From a virus, in the IMG/VR virus record IMGVR_UViG_3300031787_010241, positions 62,001 through 126,000 of that record: 64,000 nucleotides of DNA. One strand, given 5' to 3'. Both the position numbers and the translations under genes were made by a program. A model generated the notes under the pieces. That model was given only the letters and a program-made list of their open reading frames with translations. It was not told the origin of the DNA and made no database searches. Below are positions 1-8,637 of the stretch, one piece after another (within the stretch, counting starts at the first letter, position 1; each line of letters starts with the position of its first letter).

Positions 1-1173
1 CTTTGTTCTGCCAAGTAATTTAGCGTCAGAAAATTTGTTAATCAATTTACGTGAGATAACTTCTTGTTCCACATTTTCACTCAACTGATTAATTTTCCAA
101 ATCATTTCTTTTTTTCTATCTTTCTTTTGTTCAGTGATTACTTTTTCAGTTTCACTTACATTGAAATATTTTTTCAGGATTTGGTCAACTTTCGACTCAC
201 TAAACAAACCTTCAATCATGTCCTCAACCCCAAACGAATGTTTGTCATCAAGACCTTTGATTTTAGCCATTCTTGGTTCTTCAGGAGCTTCTGATTCATA
301 TTCATCAAACATCTCCATCATTTCCGCAGGTATTTCTTCAGCCCCCATTTCATCCGCAGGCATTTCTTCATCACCCATATCACCCATATCTTCCATTCCC
401 ATCTCATCACCTGCCATTTCTTCACCTTCGAATTTACCCATGATTTCATCTCTGTCTTCTTCATCCAATAAATTCAAATCAAATGCTGATAAAACAGAAT
501 TAATTACATACTTAATGTCTTTTGATGACATTGGGTTTTCCTCGTCAGCCGCAAGTGTTCTAATTTTTTGAGCCAACTTACCTGTTAATTTCTGAATGGT
601 TTTGAAAGTTACAATCTCTTCATCTTGTTCATCACCCATTTCAGTCTCCGCATCCATTTCAGGTTCCATTGGTTCCTCTGGCATTTCAGGAGCTGGTTCT
701 TCAGCCGGTACTTCCGCAGGCGCCGGAGCAGGTGCCGGAGCAGGTGCCGGTGCGGGAGCCGCGGTGGGAGGAGCTTGTTCCATTTTCAGGAAATATTTTG
801 TTTTATCCTTCTTCTCATCACCTTCATTGAACAATGAAACATTTTTTTCGTTACCCACCAAACTATTAACTTCTTTGGTGATTAAGTTCAATCTCTTGAA
901 TGCTTGCGAGTATGAAGAATAATATTTTCTATTTTTCATTGGTTCAATATAATCCATTTCAGACTCATTAAGTCCTTTAACGATTACATAACCATTCTTC
1001 TCCTTATCAATTCGGTAAGTATGTCCGTCAGGTAAAACTTTTTTGTACTCAACAGAAGCATCTTCATTGATTGGATTTGGTATGTTTTCTTTGTATCTAG
1101 CAATCTCAATCATACGATTGATTTTGTCCATACCCTGAAGTTTTTCACTTCCAATAGGCTTTAATTTTCCCAT
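1..1173 (-). CDS. Acidic scaffold/prohead-core-like protein (3' end cut by window edge)
   Basis: An open frame of 391 codons starts at the ATG at 1173 and runs off the left edge without a stop. The middle holds a Pro-Ala repeat (AP x8, residues about 153-170), followed by a very acidic, Met/Glu/Asp-rich stretch (repeats such as MGDMGDEE). The C-terminal part is charged and helical (VITEQKKDRKKEM). Low complexity, high acidity and predicted helices resemble phage scaffold or prohead core proteins, but no specific family is recognised. The coding-strand motif TATATTTAT lies about 30-40 nt upstream, as for other structural-type genes here. Serine-rich frames on the opposite strand are its antisense shadow. 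Confidence 0.75.
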   Translation of the reverse strand, partial: MGKLKPIGSEKLQGMDKINRMIEIARYKENIPNPINEDASVEYKKVLPDGHTYRIDKEKNGYVIVKGLNESEMDYIEPMKNRKYYSSYSQAFKRLNLITKEVNSLVGNEKNVSLFNEGDEKKDKTKYFLKMEQAPPTAAPAPAPAPAPAPAPAEVPAEEPAPEMPEEPMEPEMDAETEMGDEQDEEIVTFKTIQKLTGKLAQKIRTLAADEENPMSSKDIKYVINSVLSAFDLNLLDEEDRDEIMGKFEGEEMAGDEMGMEDMGDMGDEEMPADEMGAEEIPAEMMEMFDEYESEAPEEPRMAKIKGLDDKHSFGVEDMIEGLFSESKVDQILKKYFNVSETEKVITEQKKDRKKEMIWKINQLSENVEQEVISRKLINKFSDAKLLGRTK

Positions 1174-1230
1174 GTTATTTTTTTGTGTAAATTATTTTTA
1201 TATAAATATATCAGTTTTATGAAAATTTTT

Positions 1231-3447
1231 TTACATCTTACCTCCGTATTGACTGTAAAAAGATTTTAATATCTCGAAATTCATGTGAGTACCTCCTTTA
1301 TTGAAGCATACTACTCGCCCAGCATATTGATTTTTGTTCGCACAATACCATTCAAGTCTTTTTCTAGTTTGACCATAAAAACCTGAAGTTCCCCAATTTT
1401 TAGGGTCACAATAAAGAATAGTATTTGAACCAAAAGTTAAACCTGTCTCATAAGTTGATGGGTCAATCAAACCAACCAAACTCAAAGTACTGTCGTCAGC
1501 ATGTTCCCAAGCTTCCTTGCCTCCTTGTGAAAATCCGGCGATAGACGTAACAATTCCACCAAATTTTTCTTTAACATATTGTCTAACATTTGCCAAAGTG
1601 TTTTGGTGATGAGTTACAACAATAATAATATTATTTGCATAAGGTGTCATTACACCAATATATTTTCTAATATTTTGTGGTTTAGCACTATTTGGGGAAT
1701 AACCTGAAGTGTGAGCACCTCCAAATAATACGTGAACTCTATTTCCTTTGTATCCATTAGGTCTAATTATCGCATACTCATTATCTGAAGTAGATGATAC
1801 TTCAGAAGGTGACATTTCATTCGGTTTTGGCCCATCAGGCATAGTTTCCACCTTAGTTTTTTGTACATCACCAACCGCATCTGGATTCTTTTCTATTGTA
1901 GTCGATACCAAAGAAACCAATTTTTCAATATCATATGGTGATATTATTCCTGTTTCTTCTAACCCAATGGACTGTTGATATTTTTTAACAGCCGCTTCTG
2001 TTTCATTACCAAACTTACCATCCACACCCCATTTTGGCAGTGAAAAACCTAAAATTTGTAAAGCGGTTTGTAATGTTTCAACGTTTGAATCAAATGGTAT
2101 CGATGACCCCTCAGATTTTAGGTTTTTTAGAGGTTTGATTAAATTTTTCAGTTGAGATAACTTATCTACAAAATTTTCAAAATTTACTTCCTCAGTTCCA
2201 GATAATTCTTTTGATGGTGTTATTTCTAGTCCGGTGGAATCTTCCTTCGATGGTGATGAAGACTCGCTTCCCGTAAATATTTTATCAGAATTAGTAAGTA
2301 ACTCTCTTAAATGTCTTCCTTTTGGAAGTCCTAAATGTACGTGAGTTCCTCCATGCATTTCCTTACATGATTCGTCCTTACACCATTCTGTGACTTCACC
2401 AATATAATCACCTAATCTTACTGTATCACCAGGTTTAAGTTTTACATTCTTTAAGTGAGTGTAAAATATATCAGGATATTCTCCAGTGCCTTTAATACTA
2501 ACTTGGGTTCCGAAAACTTTTCCTGACCTTTTATTAGTATTTCTTATTTTAGTCACTTTACCTTCAGTGTAAGAATTTACCACACTACCAGGAGGGGCAA
2601 ATATGTCCCAAGCGTTATCTGACTGCCAATTACCAAATGCTCTTTTGGAGTGATTTGATGGACCATTCTCAATATCTGTTTTGAATGGTCCTCCAATCGA
2701 TGTGGAAGCCTCTTTTAGAGTGTAAGTTTTGTCGATAAGTTTGTCTTCAAAACTGTGTAATTTTTCAATATACCCATTTCTTCTTAAAGCCTTAAAGACT
2801 AGATTTTCATCAGAATATTCACCCTGTTTTTCAAGACCGCAAGTTCTATATTTTTTAAGTTTGTCTTTATATTTTTTGATGATTTGTTTTGCCTTATCAA
2901 TCGGTTCGTCAGATACATTCTCAATAACTCCATCGATAATATCCATCCATTGATTTGTTTTTGTTTTAATCAATGATGTATCAATTTTTACATTTTCTTT
3001 TTTTGGTTTGTTTGACCACTCATCAAATAAAACGGAATAAACTCCACTACTAAAGTGAGATTCGGTTTCGTTCTGAACATATAACTCAACGTCATAACCA
3101 AAAATAGTTATATCATGTTTGTCGTTGTATAAAGTTTTTTTTAGATTAAAAAGTTCTTTGTAAAGGTCCAATTGTTCTTCAGGAAATTGACTGAAATCAG
3201 CAACTATGTGTAAATCAATATCAGAGAAACTTGACCAATTAAAATTAGCCAAAGACCCCGTCATGATTACATCCGTAACCACAATTTCAACTTTAAGGTA
3301 CTCTATAAAATCATTAGCAATATCCAAAAGGGCTGCCCTAACTTCTGGATTCATTTTAACCGTACCATCAATTTTTTTCCAAATTTTAGGATTTAAAGAT
3401 TCTCTAACCTTAAAACTTGATAAAATCTTTTTTAAATTACTCATCAC
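1231..3447 (-). CDS. Nucleotidyltransferase - M23 peptidase - peptidoglycan-binding - serine hydrolase fusion (738 aa)
   Basis: Four modules are visible. Residues about 30-180 carry a polymerase-beta-type nucleotidyltransferase signature: GS at 64-65 followed by DID at 76-78. Residues about 250-390 are an M23 endopeptidase fold (NAWDIFAPPGS, FYTHL, THVHLGLPKG), with the HxH zinc motif kept and Asp in place of the usual first His. Residues about 445-512 are a peptidoglycan-binding domain (GVDGKFGNETEAAVKKYQ). Residues about 565-738 are an alpha/beta-hydrolase-like domain with nucleophile GFSQGG, LIDPS and a late GGTHMN His. The wall-binding and cutting modules suggest a virion-associated lysin; the role of the nucleotidyltransferase is unknown. 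An AATATTTAT motif abuts the start. Confidence 0.85.
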   Translation of the reverse strand: MMSNLKKILSSFKVRESLNPKIWKKIDGTVKMNPEVRAALLDIANDFIEYLKVEIVVTDVIMTGSLANFNWSSFSDIDLHIVADFSQFPEEQLDLYKELFNLKKTLYNDKHDITIFGYDVELYVQNETESHFSSGVYSVLFDEWSNKPKKENVKIDTSLIKTKTNQWMDIIDGVIENVSDEPIDKAKQIIKKYKDKLKKYRTCGLEKQGEYSDENLVFKALRRNGYIEKLHSFEDKLIDKTYTLKEASTSIGGPFKTDIENGPSNHSKRAFGNWQSDNAWDIFAPPGSVVNSYTEGKVTKIRNTNKRSGKVFGTQVSIKGTGEYPDIFYTHLKNVKLKPGDTVRLGDYIGEVTEWCKDESCKEMHGGTHVHLGLPKGRHLRELLTNSDKIFTGSESSSPSKEDSTGLEITPSKELSGTEEVNFENFVDKLSQLKNLIKPLKNLKSEGSSIPFDSNVETLQTALQILGFSLPKWGVDGKFGNETEAAVKKYQQSIGLEETGIISPYDIEKLVSLVSTTIEKNPDAVGDVQKTKVETMPDGPKPNEMSPSEVSSTSDNEYAIIRPNGYKGNRVHVLFGGAHTSGYSPNSAKPQNIRKYIGVMTPYANNIIIVVTHHQNTLANVRQYVKEKFGGIVTSIAGFSQGGKEAWEHADDSTLSLVGLIDPSTYETGLTFGSNTILYCDPKNWGTSGFYGQTRKRLEWYCANKNQYAGRVVCFNKGGTHMNFEILKSFYSQYGGKM

Positions 3448-3474
3448 TCATAAATATTTGAGTTGAGTTAATTG

Positions 3475-3717
3475 TTAGAATTTTTTGTATTTAAACGCCT
3501 TTGCAATTTTTCCACTAAAAAACTTACCTTGTGACTCGCTCATCCTAAATTGAGTATAAAGTTGGTGAGGTACTTCCTGATATTCGTATATTGCTCCATT
3601 ATTGAATGTCACCAATAAATTTTTAGTTTCAGTATCATATTCGGTCTTCTTAATATTACTTGACTGAATCTCGTTGATAATCTTTGTACCAATAATTTCT
3701 TCTTTGAGTATTGCCAT
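3475..3717 (-). CDS. KTSC domain protein
   Basis: This 80-aa protein matches the KTSC domain layout: SSNIKKTEYDTETKNLLVTF, then a Tyr-rich strand (AIYEYQEVP), then SESQGKFFSGKIAKAFKYKK. KTSC domains occur alone or fused to nucleic-acid enzymes in phages and bacteria; the biochemical role is not established. The gene is divergent from the ClpC-like ATPase, with only 20 bp between the two start codons. Confidence 0.75.
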   Translation of the reverse strand: MAILKEEIIGTKIINEIQSSNIKKTEYDTETKNLLVTFNNGAIYEYQEVPHQLYTQFRMSESQGKFFSGKIAKAFKYKKF

Positions 3718-3737
3718 AACTTTTTTTTTAAAAAATA

Positions 3738-5795
3738 ATGGTTATTATTAGAAAAAAAACAGTTATGATAGAATCTGCGGATAATGATGGAAAAAAATCA
3801 AAACAAACTAGTGATAGTGGTACCCCTGTACTAGATAATTTTAGTAGGGATTTAATTAAACTTGCAGAACAAGGTAAAATTGACCCTGTGGTCGGTAGAG
3901 AACGAGAAATAACAAGGATAGCTCAAATTCTTTCAAGAAGAAAAAAGAACAATCCAATTATCATTGGTGAGCCAGGTTGTGGTAAAACCGCAATTGTCGA
4001 AGGATTAGCAATTAAAATCTTTGAAGGAGATTGCCCAAGAAATCTACAGGACAAAAGAATTGTATCTTTAGATATGACTTCAATTGTTGCCGGTACAAAG
4101 TATCGTGGTCAGTTTGAAGAACGTATGAAGGTGATTATTGAGGAGTTACAAAGTAATCCAAATATTATTGTCTTCATTGACGAAATTCACACTATTGTAG
4201 GAGCCGGTAACTCGTCGGGGTCATTAGATGCTTCCAATATCTTCAAACCGGCACTTGCTCGTGGAGAAATTCAATGTGTTGGGGCAACAACCAATGATGA
4301 ATATCGTAAAAACTTTGAAAAGGATGGGGCCCTTGAGCGTCGTTTCCAAAAGGTTGTCGTGGATGCCGCAACAAAGGCCGAAACACTTCAAATTCTAAAA
4401 AATACAAAGGACAAATATGAAACATATCACAAAGTATCATATTCAGACCCAATTTTAAGTTTGTGCGTTGATTTGGCCGAACGATATATTACAGACCGTG
4501 AGTTTCCTGATAAAGCCTTTGACATCATTGATGAAGTTGGTGCTCGTAGTCAAGTTGAGATTAAGATGCCGGAGATTATTGATGATTTGAAGAAGCAGGC
4601 TCAAGATATTAAACAACAAAAGTTAGATGTTGTTAAAAAACAAAACTATGAGGAAGCCGCAAATTTGAGAGATAAGGAAAAGAAAATCCTATCAAAACTT
4701 GAAGATGAGAAAAAGAAATTTGAGAGTGATTTGTTGTTATCAAAACGAGATGTGACCGAAGAATTGGTATATGAGGTTGTATCAAATATGACCAAAATTC
4801 CAATCTCAAAACTAAACTCCGATGAAACAAAATTACTGACAGAATTAGAGAAAAATCTTTCAGGAAAAGTTATTGGTCAAGAAGAAGCGGTAATCAAAAT
4901 TTCAAAATCAATCAGAAGAAATCGTTTGGGTATCAAGGACCCTAACAAACCAATTGGGTCATTTATATTCTTGGGCTCTACTGGTGTTGGTAAAACATTA
5001 CTCGCAAAACAACTTGCCAAAGAAATATTTGGTAGTGAGGACAGCCTTATCAGAGTTGATATGTCTGAATTCCAAGAAAAACATACAATCTCTCGTTTGA
5101 TTGGAGCTCCTCCCGGATATGTTGGTTATGATGAAGGAGGACAACTTACAGAACAAGTGAAAAACAAACCTTATTCTGTGGTATTGTTTGACGAAATTGA
5201 AAAGGCAAACAAAGATATTTTTTCAGCACTGTTACAAGTATTGGATGATGGTCATATCACCGATGGTTTGGGTAGAAAAATCAACTTCAAGAATTGTGTC
5301 ATTATTATGACCTCAAACATTGGGGCTAAAATGTTACAAGATTTTGGTACGGGGATTGGATTTAAATCTGGAACAAATACGTACATTGAAGAAGAATACA
5401 AAAGGGATATATTGAAAAAAGAATTGAAGAAATTCTTCGCACCTGAATTCCTTAACCGAATCGATGAAATAATTGTCTTCAATAATCTCAAGAAAGAACA
5501 AATTGCCGAGATTGTTAAAATTGAATTGAATAAATTATCTAAAAGATTAAGTGGTTTGAAATATCAAATTAATTTCACGGATTCAATTATCGATTTAATA
5601 TCTGAAGTTGGTTTTGATGAAACATATGGAGCTCGTCCACTTAAAAGGGCAATCCAAGATAAAATAGAAGATTATATTTCTGAAGAAGTATTAAAAGGAA
5701 ACATATCCGAAGAAAAGGAATATGAGTTAGTCGCGGAAGAAGGTAATGTCAAAATTATCGAGACTAAAAAGGTAAGAAAGAAGAAGGGGTCATAA
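3738..5795 (+). CDS. clpC: ClpC/ClpB-type AAA+ unfoldase, lacking the N-domain (685 aa)
   Basis: Two AAA+ modules are clear. D1 has Walker A GEPGCGKT (77-84) and Walker B VFIDEIH. D2 has Walker A GSTGVGKT, VVLFDEIEKA and the sensor-2 region GARPLKRAIQ. Between them is a short UVR-like segment (NYEEAANLRDKEKK), typical of ClpC rather than ClpB with its long middle domain. The N-terminal substrate-binding repeat domain is absent, replaced by a ~30-residue polar leader. It should unfold proteins, either for host ClpP or alone. ATG at 3765 is an alternative start. The stop codon lies within the loop of the downstream terminator hairpin. Confidence 0.93.
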   Translation: MVIIRKKTVMIESADNDGKKSKQTSDSGTPVLDNFSRDLIKLAEQGKIDPVVGREREITRIAQILSRRKKNNPIIIGEPGCGKTAIVEGLAIKIFEGDCPRNLQDKRIVSLDMTSIVAGTKYRGQFEERMKVIIEELQSNPNIIVFIDEIHTIVGAGNSSGSLDASNIFKPALARGEIQCVGATTNDEYRKNFEKDGALERRFQKVVVDAATKAETLQILKNTKDKYETYHKVSYSDPILSLCVDLAERYITDREFPDKAFDIIDEVGARSQVEIKMPEIIDDLKKQAQDIKQQKLDVVKKQNYEEAANLRDKEKKILSKLEDEKKKFESDLLLSKRDVTEELVYEVVSNMTKIPISKLNSDETKLLTELEKNLSGKVIGQEEAVIKISKSIRRNRLGIKDPNKPIGSFIFLGSTGVGKTLLAKQLAKEIFGSEDSLIRVDMSEFQEKHTISRLIGAPPGYVGYDEGGQLTEQVKNKPYSVVLFDEIEKANKDIFSALLQVLDDGHITDGLGRKINFKNCVIIMTSNIGAKMLQDFGTGIGFKSGTNTYIEEEYKRDILKKELKKFFAPEFLNRIDEIIVFNNLKKEQIAEIVKIELNKLSKRLSGLKYQINFTDSIIDLISEVGFDETYGARPLKRAIQDKIEDYISEEVLKGNISEEKEYELVAEEGNVKIIETKKVRKKKGS

Positions 5796-5808
5796 GACCC
5801 CTTTTTTT
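5786..5808 (+). terminator. Rho-independent terminator of the ClpC-like gene
   Basis: GGGGTC-ATAA-GACCCC followed by seven T. The TAA stop codon of the ATPase gene is the loop. A near-identical hairpin ends the last gene of the window (63952-63976). Confidence 0.85.
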
Positions 5809-6196
5809 ATGCTAATTTTTGTGATGCTAACTGTTCTATTGTATTAATCAATCCGGAATAGGCGTTAAAATGAGCTATCGCTTTATCTATTGTATTTATA
5901 AGATTTTGTTTTTTATCGGTTGGCATTTTTGAAACGGTAACCTTATTTTTCAAATCGGTTAATTGAGTCATTATTTTAACATTCGGAGCATCAAGTTTTT
6001 TTAACTTACGAGTTAAACCTCTCAATGAGCTCAAATATTTGAAGTAGTCATATCCTTCTCCTCTCCAAACGCCTTTTAGACCTTGAGCCGCATTAACCAA
6101 AGGGTCAAAAACACCTTCTTGGGTTTCTTGTTCCTCTATTACTTTTCTTACAATATTTTCTAAATCCGCTTCTGTGAGTTTAATAACTTTTGCCAT
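5807..6196 (-). CDS. Small virion-cargo candidate with N-terminal LTEADL motif
   Basis: A 129-aa protein starting MAKVIKLTEADLENIVRKV, the amphipathic N-terminal motif shared with unrelated proteins at 28148, 29173, 32614 and 42286 and proposed here to be a capsid-targeting sequence. The remainder is helical and Lys-rich, without a recognised domain. ATATTTAT lies ~15 nt before the start. The 3' end abuts the terminator of the convergent ClpC-like gene. Confidence 0.8.
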   Translation of the reverse strand: MAKVIKLTEADLENIVRKVIEEQETQEGVFDPLVNAAQGLKGVWRGEGYDYFKYLSSLRGLTRKLKKLDAPNVKIMTQLTDLKNKVTVSKMPTDKKQNLINTIDKAIAHFNAYSGLINTIEQLASQKLA

Positions 6197-6219
6197 GATA
6201 TTTTTTTTTAATAAATATC

Positions 6220-7044
6220 CTAAAAAAGCAAAAATTGTTTTTCTTTTACAATTGAGGCCTTGTGTTTTTTGTTACCCAATTTTTCAATCATTTTTTTACC
6301 AGCATCAATTCCACTGAATACATCTTCGATTACAACATATTCTTCAGGTGTGTGATAATCATAATATCCGATTGAGATATTGATACAAGAAAAATCAAAC
6401 TTGCTTCTCAAGGCATATACATCGGTGTATGGGTGTGACCCATATTTTTGTCGTCCTTCAAATGATTCATTCAGGACTTCATCACATTTCTTGAAGAAAT
6501 CGTCTGACTTATCAAACAATTTAACTCCCATGCTGTATTCAGTGACCATCCAATTGAATGGAGCATCGAATTGAATTGCGTATCCTACGTTTTCAAAGAA
6601 ATTTGGGTCCGCCTTTCTTGAGCCGTGACAACCTGTTTCTTCTGATACAAAAAATGCCGCCTTTAATACGGGAAGTTCTTTTAACAATTCCAAACAAGCA
6701 AAAACTCCACACTTATTATCACCACCAATACCAGTTGGTTTTCCAAAGTCATTATACGCCTTCAAAGATGGTCGAATCTGACCTTGTGCGTTCTTTAATT
6801 CCTCCTCACGTATATTGATTACATCAATGTTATGTACGGTATCTGTGTGAGCAACAACGCAAGGATAGTAAGAATGCTCATCAACTTCACCTTTGGTCGC
6901 ATAAACATTCCAATGTTCGTCTACCGAATATTCAATGTTGTTTCGTTCTAACCAATCAATCAAAAACTCAATCATCAATTCCTCTTGATAAGTTTTGGTT
7001 GGCACAGATAAAACTGATTTAAGTAAATTTAGGTCTCTTGTCAT
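6220..7044 (-). CDS. M20/M42-family zinc aminopeptidase-like protein (PepT-like)
   Basis: 274 aa with the metal-binding pattern of M20/M42 co-catalytic peptidases: AHTDTV (H66, D68), GIGGDNKCG (D109), SEETGCHGS (E135/E136), FDAP (D160) and a C-terminal YDYHTPEEYV. These match the five zinc ligands and catalytic Glu of the family. The chain is shorter than bacterial PepT (about 400 aa), so the lid/dimerisation domain is probably missing. It would cleave small peptides in the cytoplasm. TATCTTTG lies 5 nt before the ATG, implying a leaderless mRNA. Confidence 0.85.
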   Translation of the reverse strand: MTRDLNLLKSVLSVPTKTYQEELMIEFLIDWLERNNIEYSVDEHWNVYATKGEVDEHSYYPCVVAHTDTVHNIDVINIREEELKNAQGQIRPSLKAYNDFGKPTGIGGDNKCGVFACLELLKELPVLKAAFFVSEETGCHGSRKADPNFFENVGYAIQFDAPFNWMVTEYSMGVKLFDKSDDFFKKCDEVLNESFEGRQKYGSHPYTDVYALRSKFDFSCINISIGYYDYHTPEEYVVIEDVFSGIDAGKKMIEKLGNKKHKASIVKEKQFLLF

Positions 7045-7086
7045 AATGACAAAGATAGGTCAAGATTGTTTATAAATAAAATTTAT

Positions 7087-8148
7087 TTAGAATAATTCTG
7101 GGTGATATAAGAAATTGGCAAAATCTTCTATAGGAATTAACATTTTTTCCACACCGTAAAAGTTACCTTTATCTTTTTTATAAAGAACTTTTATTTTACC
7201 ATCTTCAAAATCAGAAACTTGAAAAATCTTGTTTGGGTCCGTTTTACCAAATGTTTTTTGTTTTGGGAATGTACTCCAATTTCCAATTTGAACATTTAAT
7301 TTATCCAACATAACATAGACCTTTTTCATGTTTTCCAATTCTTCGGGTTCCATGTCTTCGGTTAATCTATCATATAATCTAACCAAAATTCTATCAACCT
7401 CTTTATTAAATGAATCTCCATCCCAATTATTACTGCTCCAATAATCCCAATAGTCCTCCCATAAATCTTCATCAAACTCCAAATTATTTTTAGATACAAA
7501 ATTTTTAAACATTTCTATAATACTTTCATCATGTGGTGTTCCTGTAGAGTCCCAAAAATCAATTAAAAAATCTACTGTTGTTACATAATGTTCTCGACAA
7601 CTTTTTTCCATAATACCATAATTGTCAAACTTTCCACATAATTTTCGATTCACATAATCCAAACACCCGGCCTTAAGCGCCTCATCATAATAATCCGCAT
7701 AGTAATCCGCAATATCATCAGATTCCCTTTCAAAAACTCTAGAAAAAAAAGCACCAGCGTCTTCTGTATTACCAAGGTTAAAATTAGCGAGTGATGGATT
7801 AACTAATTTTAAAATATTTCTTAATAACTGCATATTTTCTTCATTAAAATAATGAAATGGATAACCTCCTTTCATTTCGTCCCTACCCCAATATGAGTCG
7901 ACAAATAAATTACTTGAATATTTATTTTCACAAGCGGCAATTACCGCACTATTATTACCGTATTCATTTTTATCGTCAATAAAAATTTTCATAAACTCCT
8001 CTTCGGTAAAACGTAGCTCAACCAAAGATTTACCTCTATTTTTAGCAACTTTGATTATTTTAACAACATTGTCATCATCCGCCTCCCTAACAAACATAGG
8101 GTCAATATCCGAATCACGAAATTGTACAAGTGCCTGATATAATTCCAT
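7087..8148 (-). CDS. Conserved phage-type hypothetical protein (353 aa)
   Basis: An acidic, aromatic-rich soluble protein (many Asp/Trp/Tyr, e.g. DLWEDYWDYWSSNNWDGD) with no recognised domain, signal peptide or membrane segment. The coding-strand motif GTATTTATATAA about 18 nt before the ATG puts it in the putative late group with the structural genes around it. Confidence 0.75.
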   Translation of the reverse strand: MELYQALVQFRDSDIDPMFVREADDDNVVKIIKVAKNRGKSLVELRFTEEEFMKIFIDDKNEYGNNSAVIAACENKYSSNLFVDSYWGRDEMKGGYPFHYFNEENMQLLRNILKLVNPSLANFNLGNTEDAGAFFSRVFERESDDIADYYADYYDEALKAGCLDYVNRKLCGKFDNYGIMEKSCREHYVTTVDFLIDFWDSTGTPHDESIIEMFKNFVSKNNLEFDEDLWEDYWDYWSSNNWDGDSFNKEVDRILVRLYDRLTEDMEPEELENMKKVYVMLDKLNVQIGNWSTFPKQKTFGKTDPNKIFQVSDFEDGKIKVLYKKDKGNFYGVEKMLIPIEDFANFLYHPELF

Positions 8149-8170
8149 TAAAAACTTTTTATATAAATAC

Positions 8171-8201
8171 TTGGATTACCAATAAACTATGTATATATTT
8201 G
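8171..8201 (+). promoter_or_regulatory. Bacteroidota-type promoter of the tmRNA gene
   Basis: TTG (8171-8173) - N20 - TATATTTG (8194-8201). The start of transcription would fall a few nt downstream, about 10-15 nt before the mature tmRNA 5' end at 8222. Confidence 0.8.
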
Positions 8202-8221
8202 TAGAACGTTATTTGAAATAT

Positions 8222-8596
8222 GGGGGTAACTTGGAATTGACTAGCATAGTTAATTACTCGGAGCATGTCGAGGCTGAACTAACCTTGTAAAACTGGTTCA
8301 CACGATAAACGGCAACGTTATCAACAAACTCTCTGCAGTTGGTCTTATCCGTACTGAAGAGAACATTTCAGTAGCCTAATCTAGGATTGGGATACAAAAC
8401 GGGTCGGTAAGCATACAACCTTGGAACAGAAGCTCGTACTGTGGTGTGGTTTCTACCCGAAAAGAAACACAACTCGTTTGTGGTTTTGAGAGCTCAAAAA
8501 CCAATATTTCGGAACATTGAGAAGCGATGTTGACCTAAACATGTAGGGCTTAGTAGTTAAGATGAGTAGGAAGGGGTTCGACTCCCCGTACCTCCA
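8222..8596 (+). ncRNA. ssrA: tmRNA (ssrA), phage-encoded
   Basis: The 5' end GGGGGTA (8222-8228) pairs fully, with one G-U, with TACCTCC (8589-8595) to form a 7-bp acceptor stem, with A8596 as discriminator. A T-arm (GGGG TTCGACT CCCC) lies just before it. The inner reading frame begins at GGC 8311 and ends with TAA at 8377-8379. It encodes a 22-residue tag that starts GNVINKLSAV and ends ENISVA, longer than most tags and ending SVA rather than ALAA. The start with Gly-Asn is reminiscent of Bacteroidota tags. Its own promoter and terminator are visible. tmRNA rescues stalled ribosomes and tags the product for proteolysis, perhaps with the phage ClpC-like ATPase. Confidence 0.92.
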
Positions 8597-8603
8597 CCGT
8601 AAG

Positions 8604-8637
8604 AAAAAACCCCTCACTCGGAGGGGTTTTCTTTTTA
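8604..8637. terminator. Bidirectional terminator (tmRNA / glycosyltransferase)
   Basis: CCCCTC-ACTCG-GAGGGG flanked by A6 and T-rich runs, able to work in both directions. The 34-bp sequence is repeated exactly at 9724-9757. Confidence 0.88.

Noticed and set aside
64-922. Ser-rich plus-strand frames near the left edge
   Set aside because: They are antisense shadows of the acidic Glu/Asp/Met-rich scaffold-like gene, whose codons read as Ser/Ile on the other strand.
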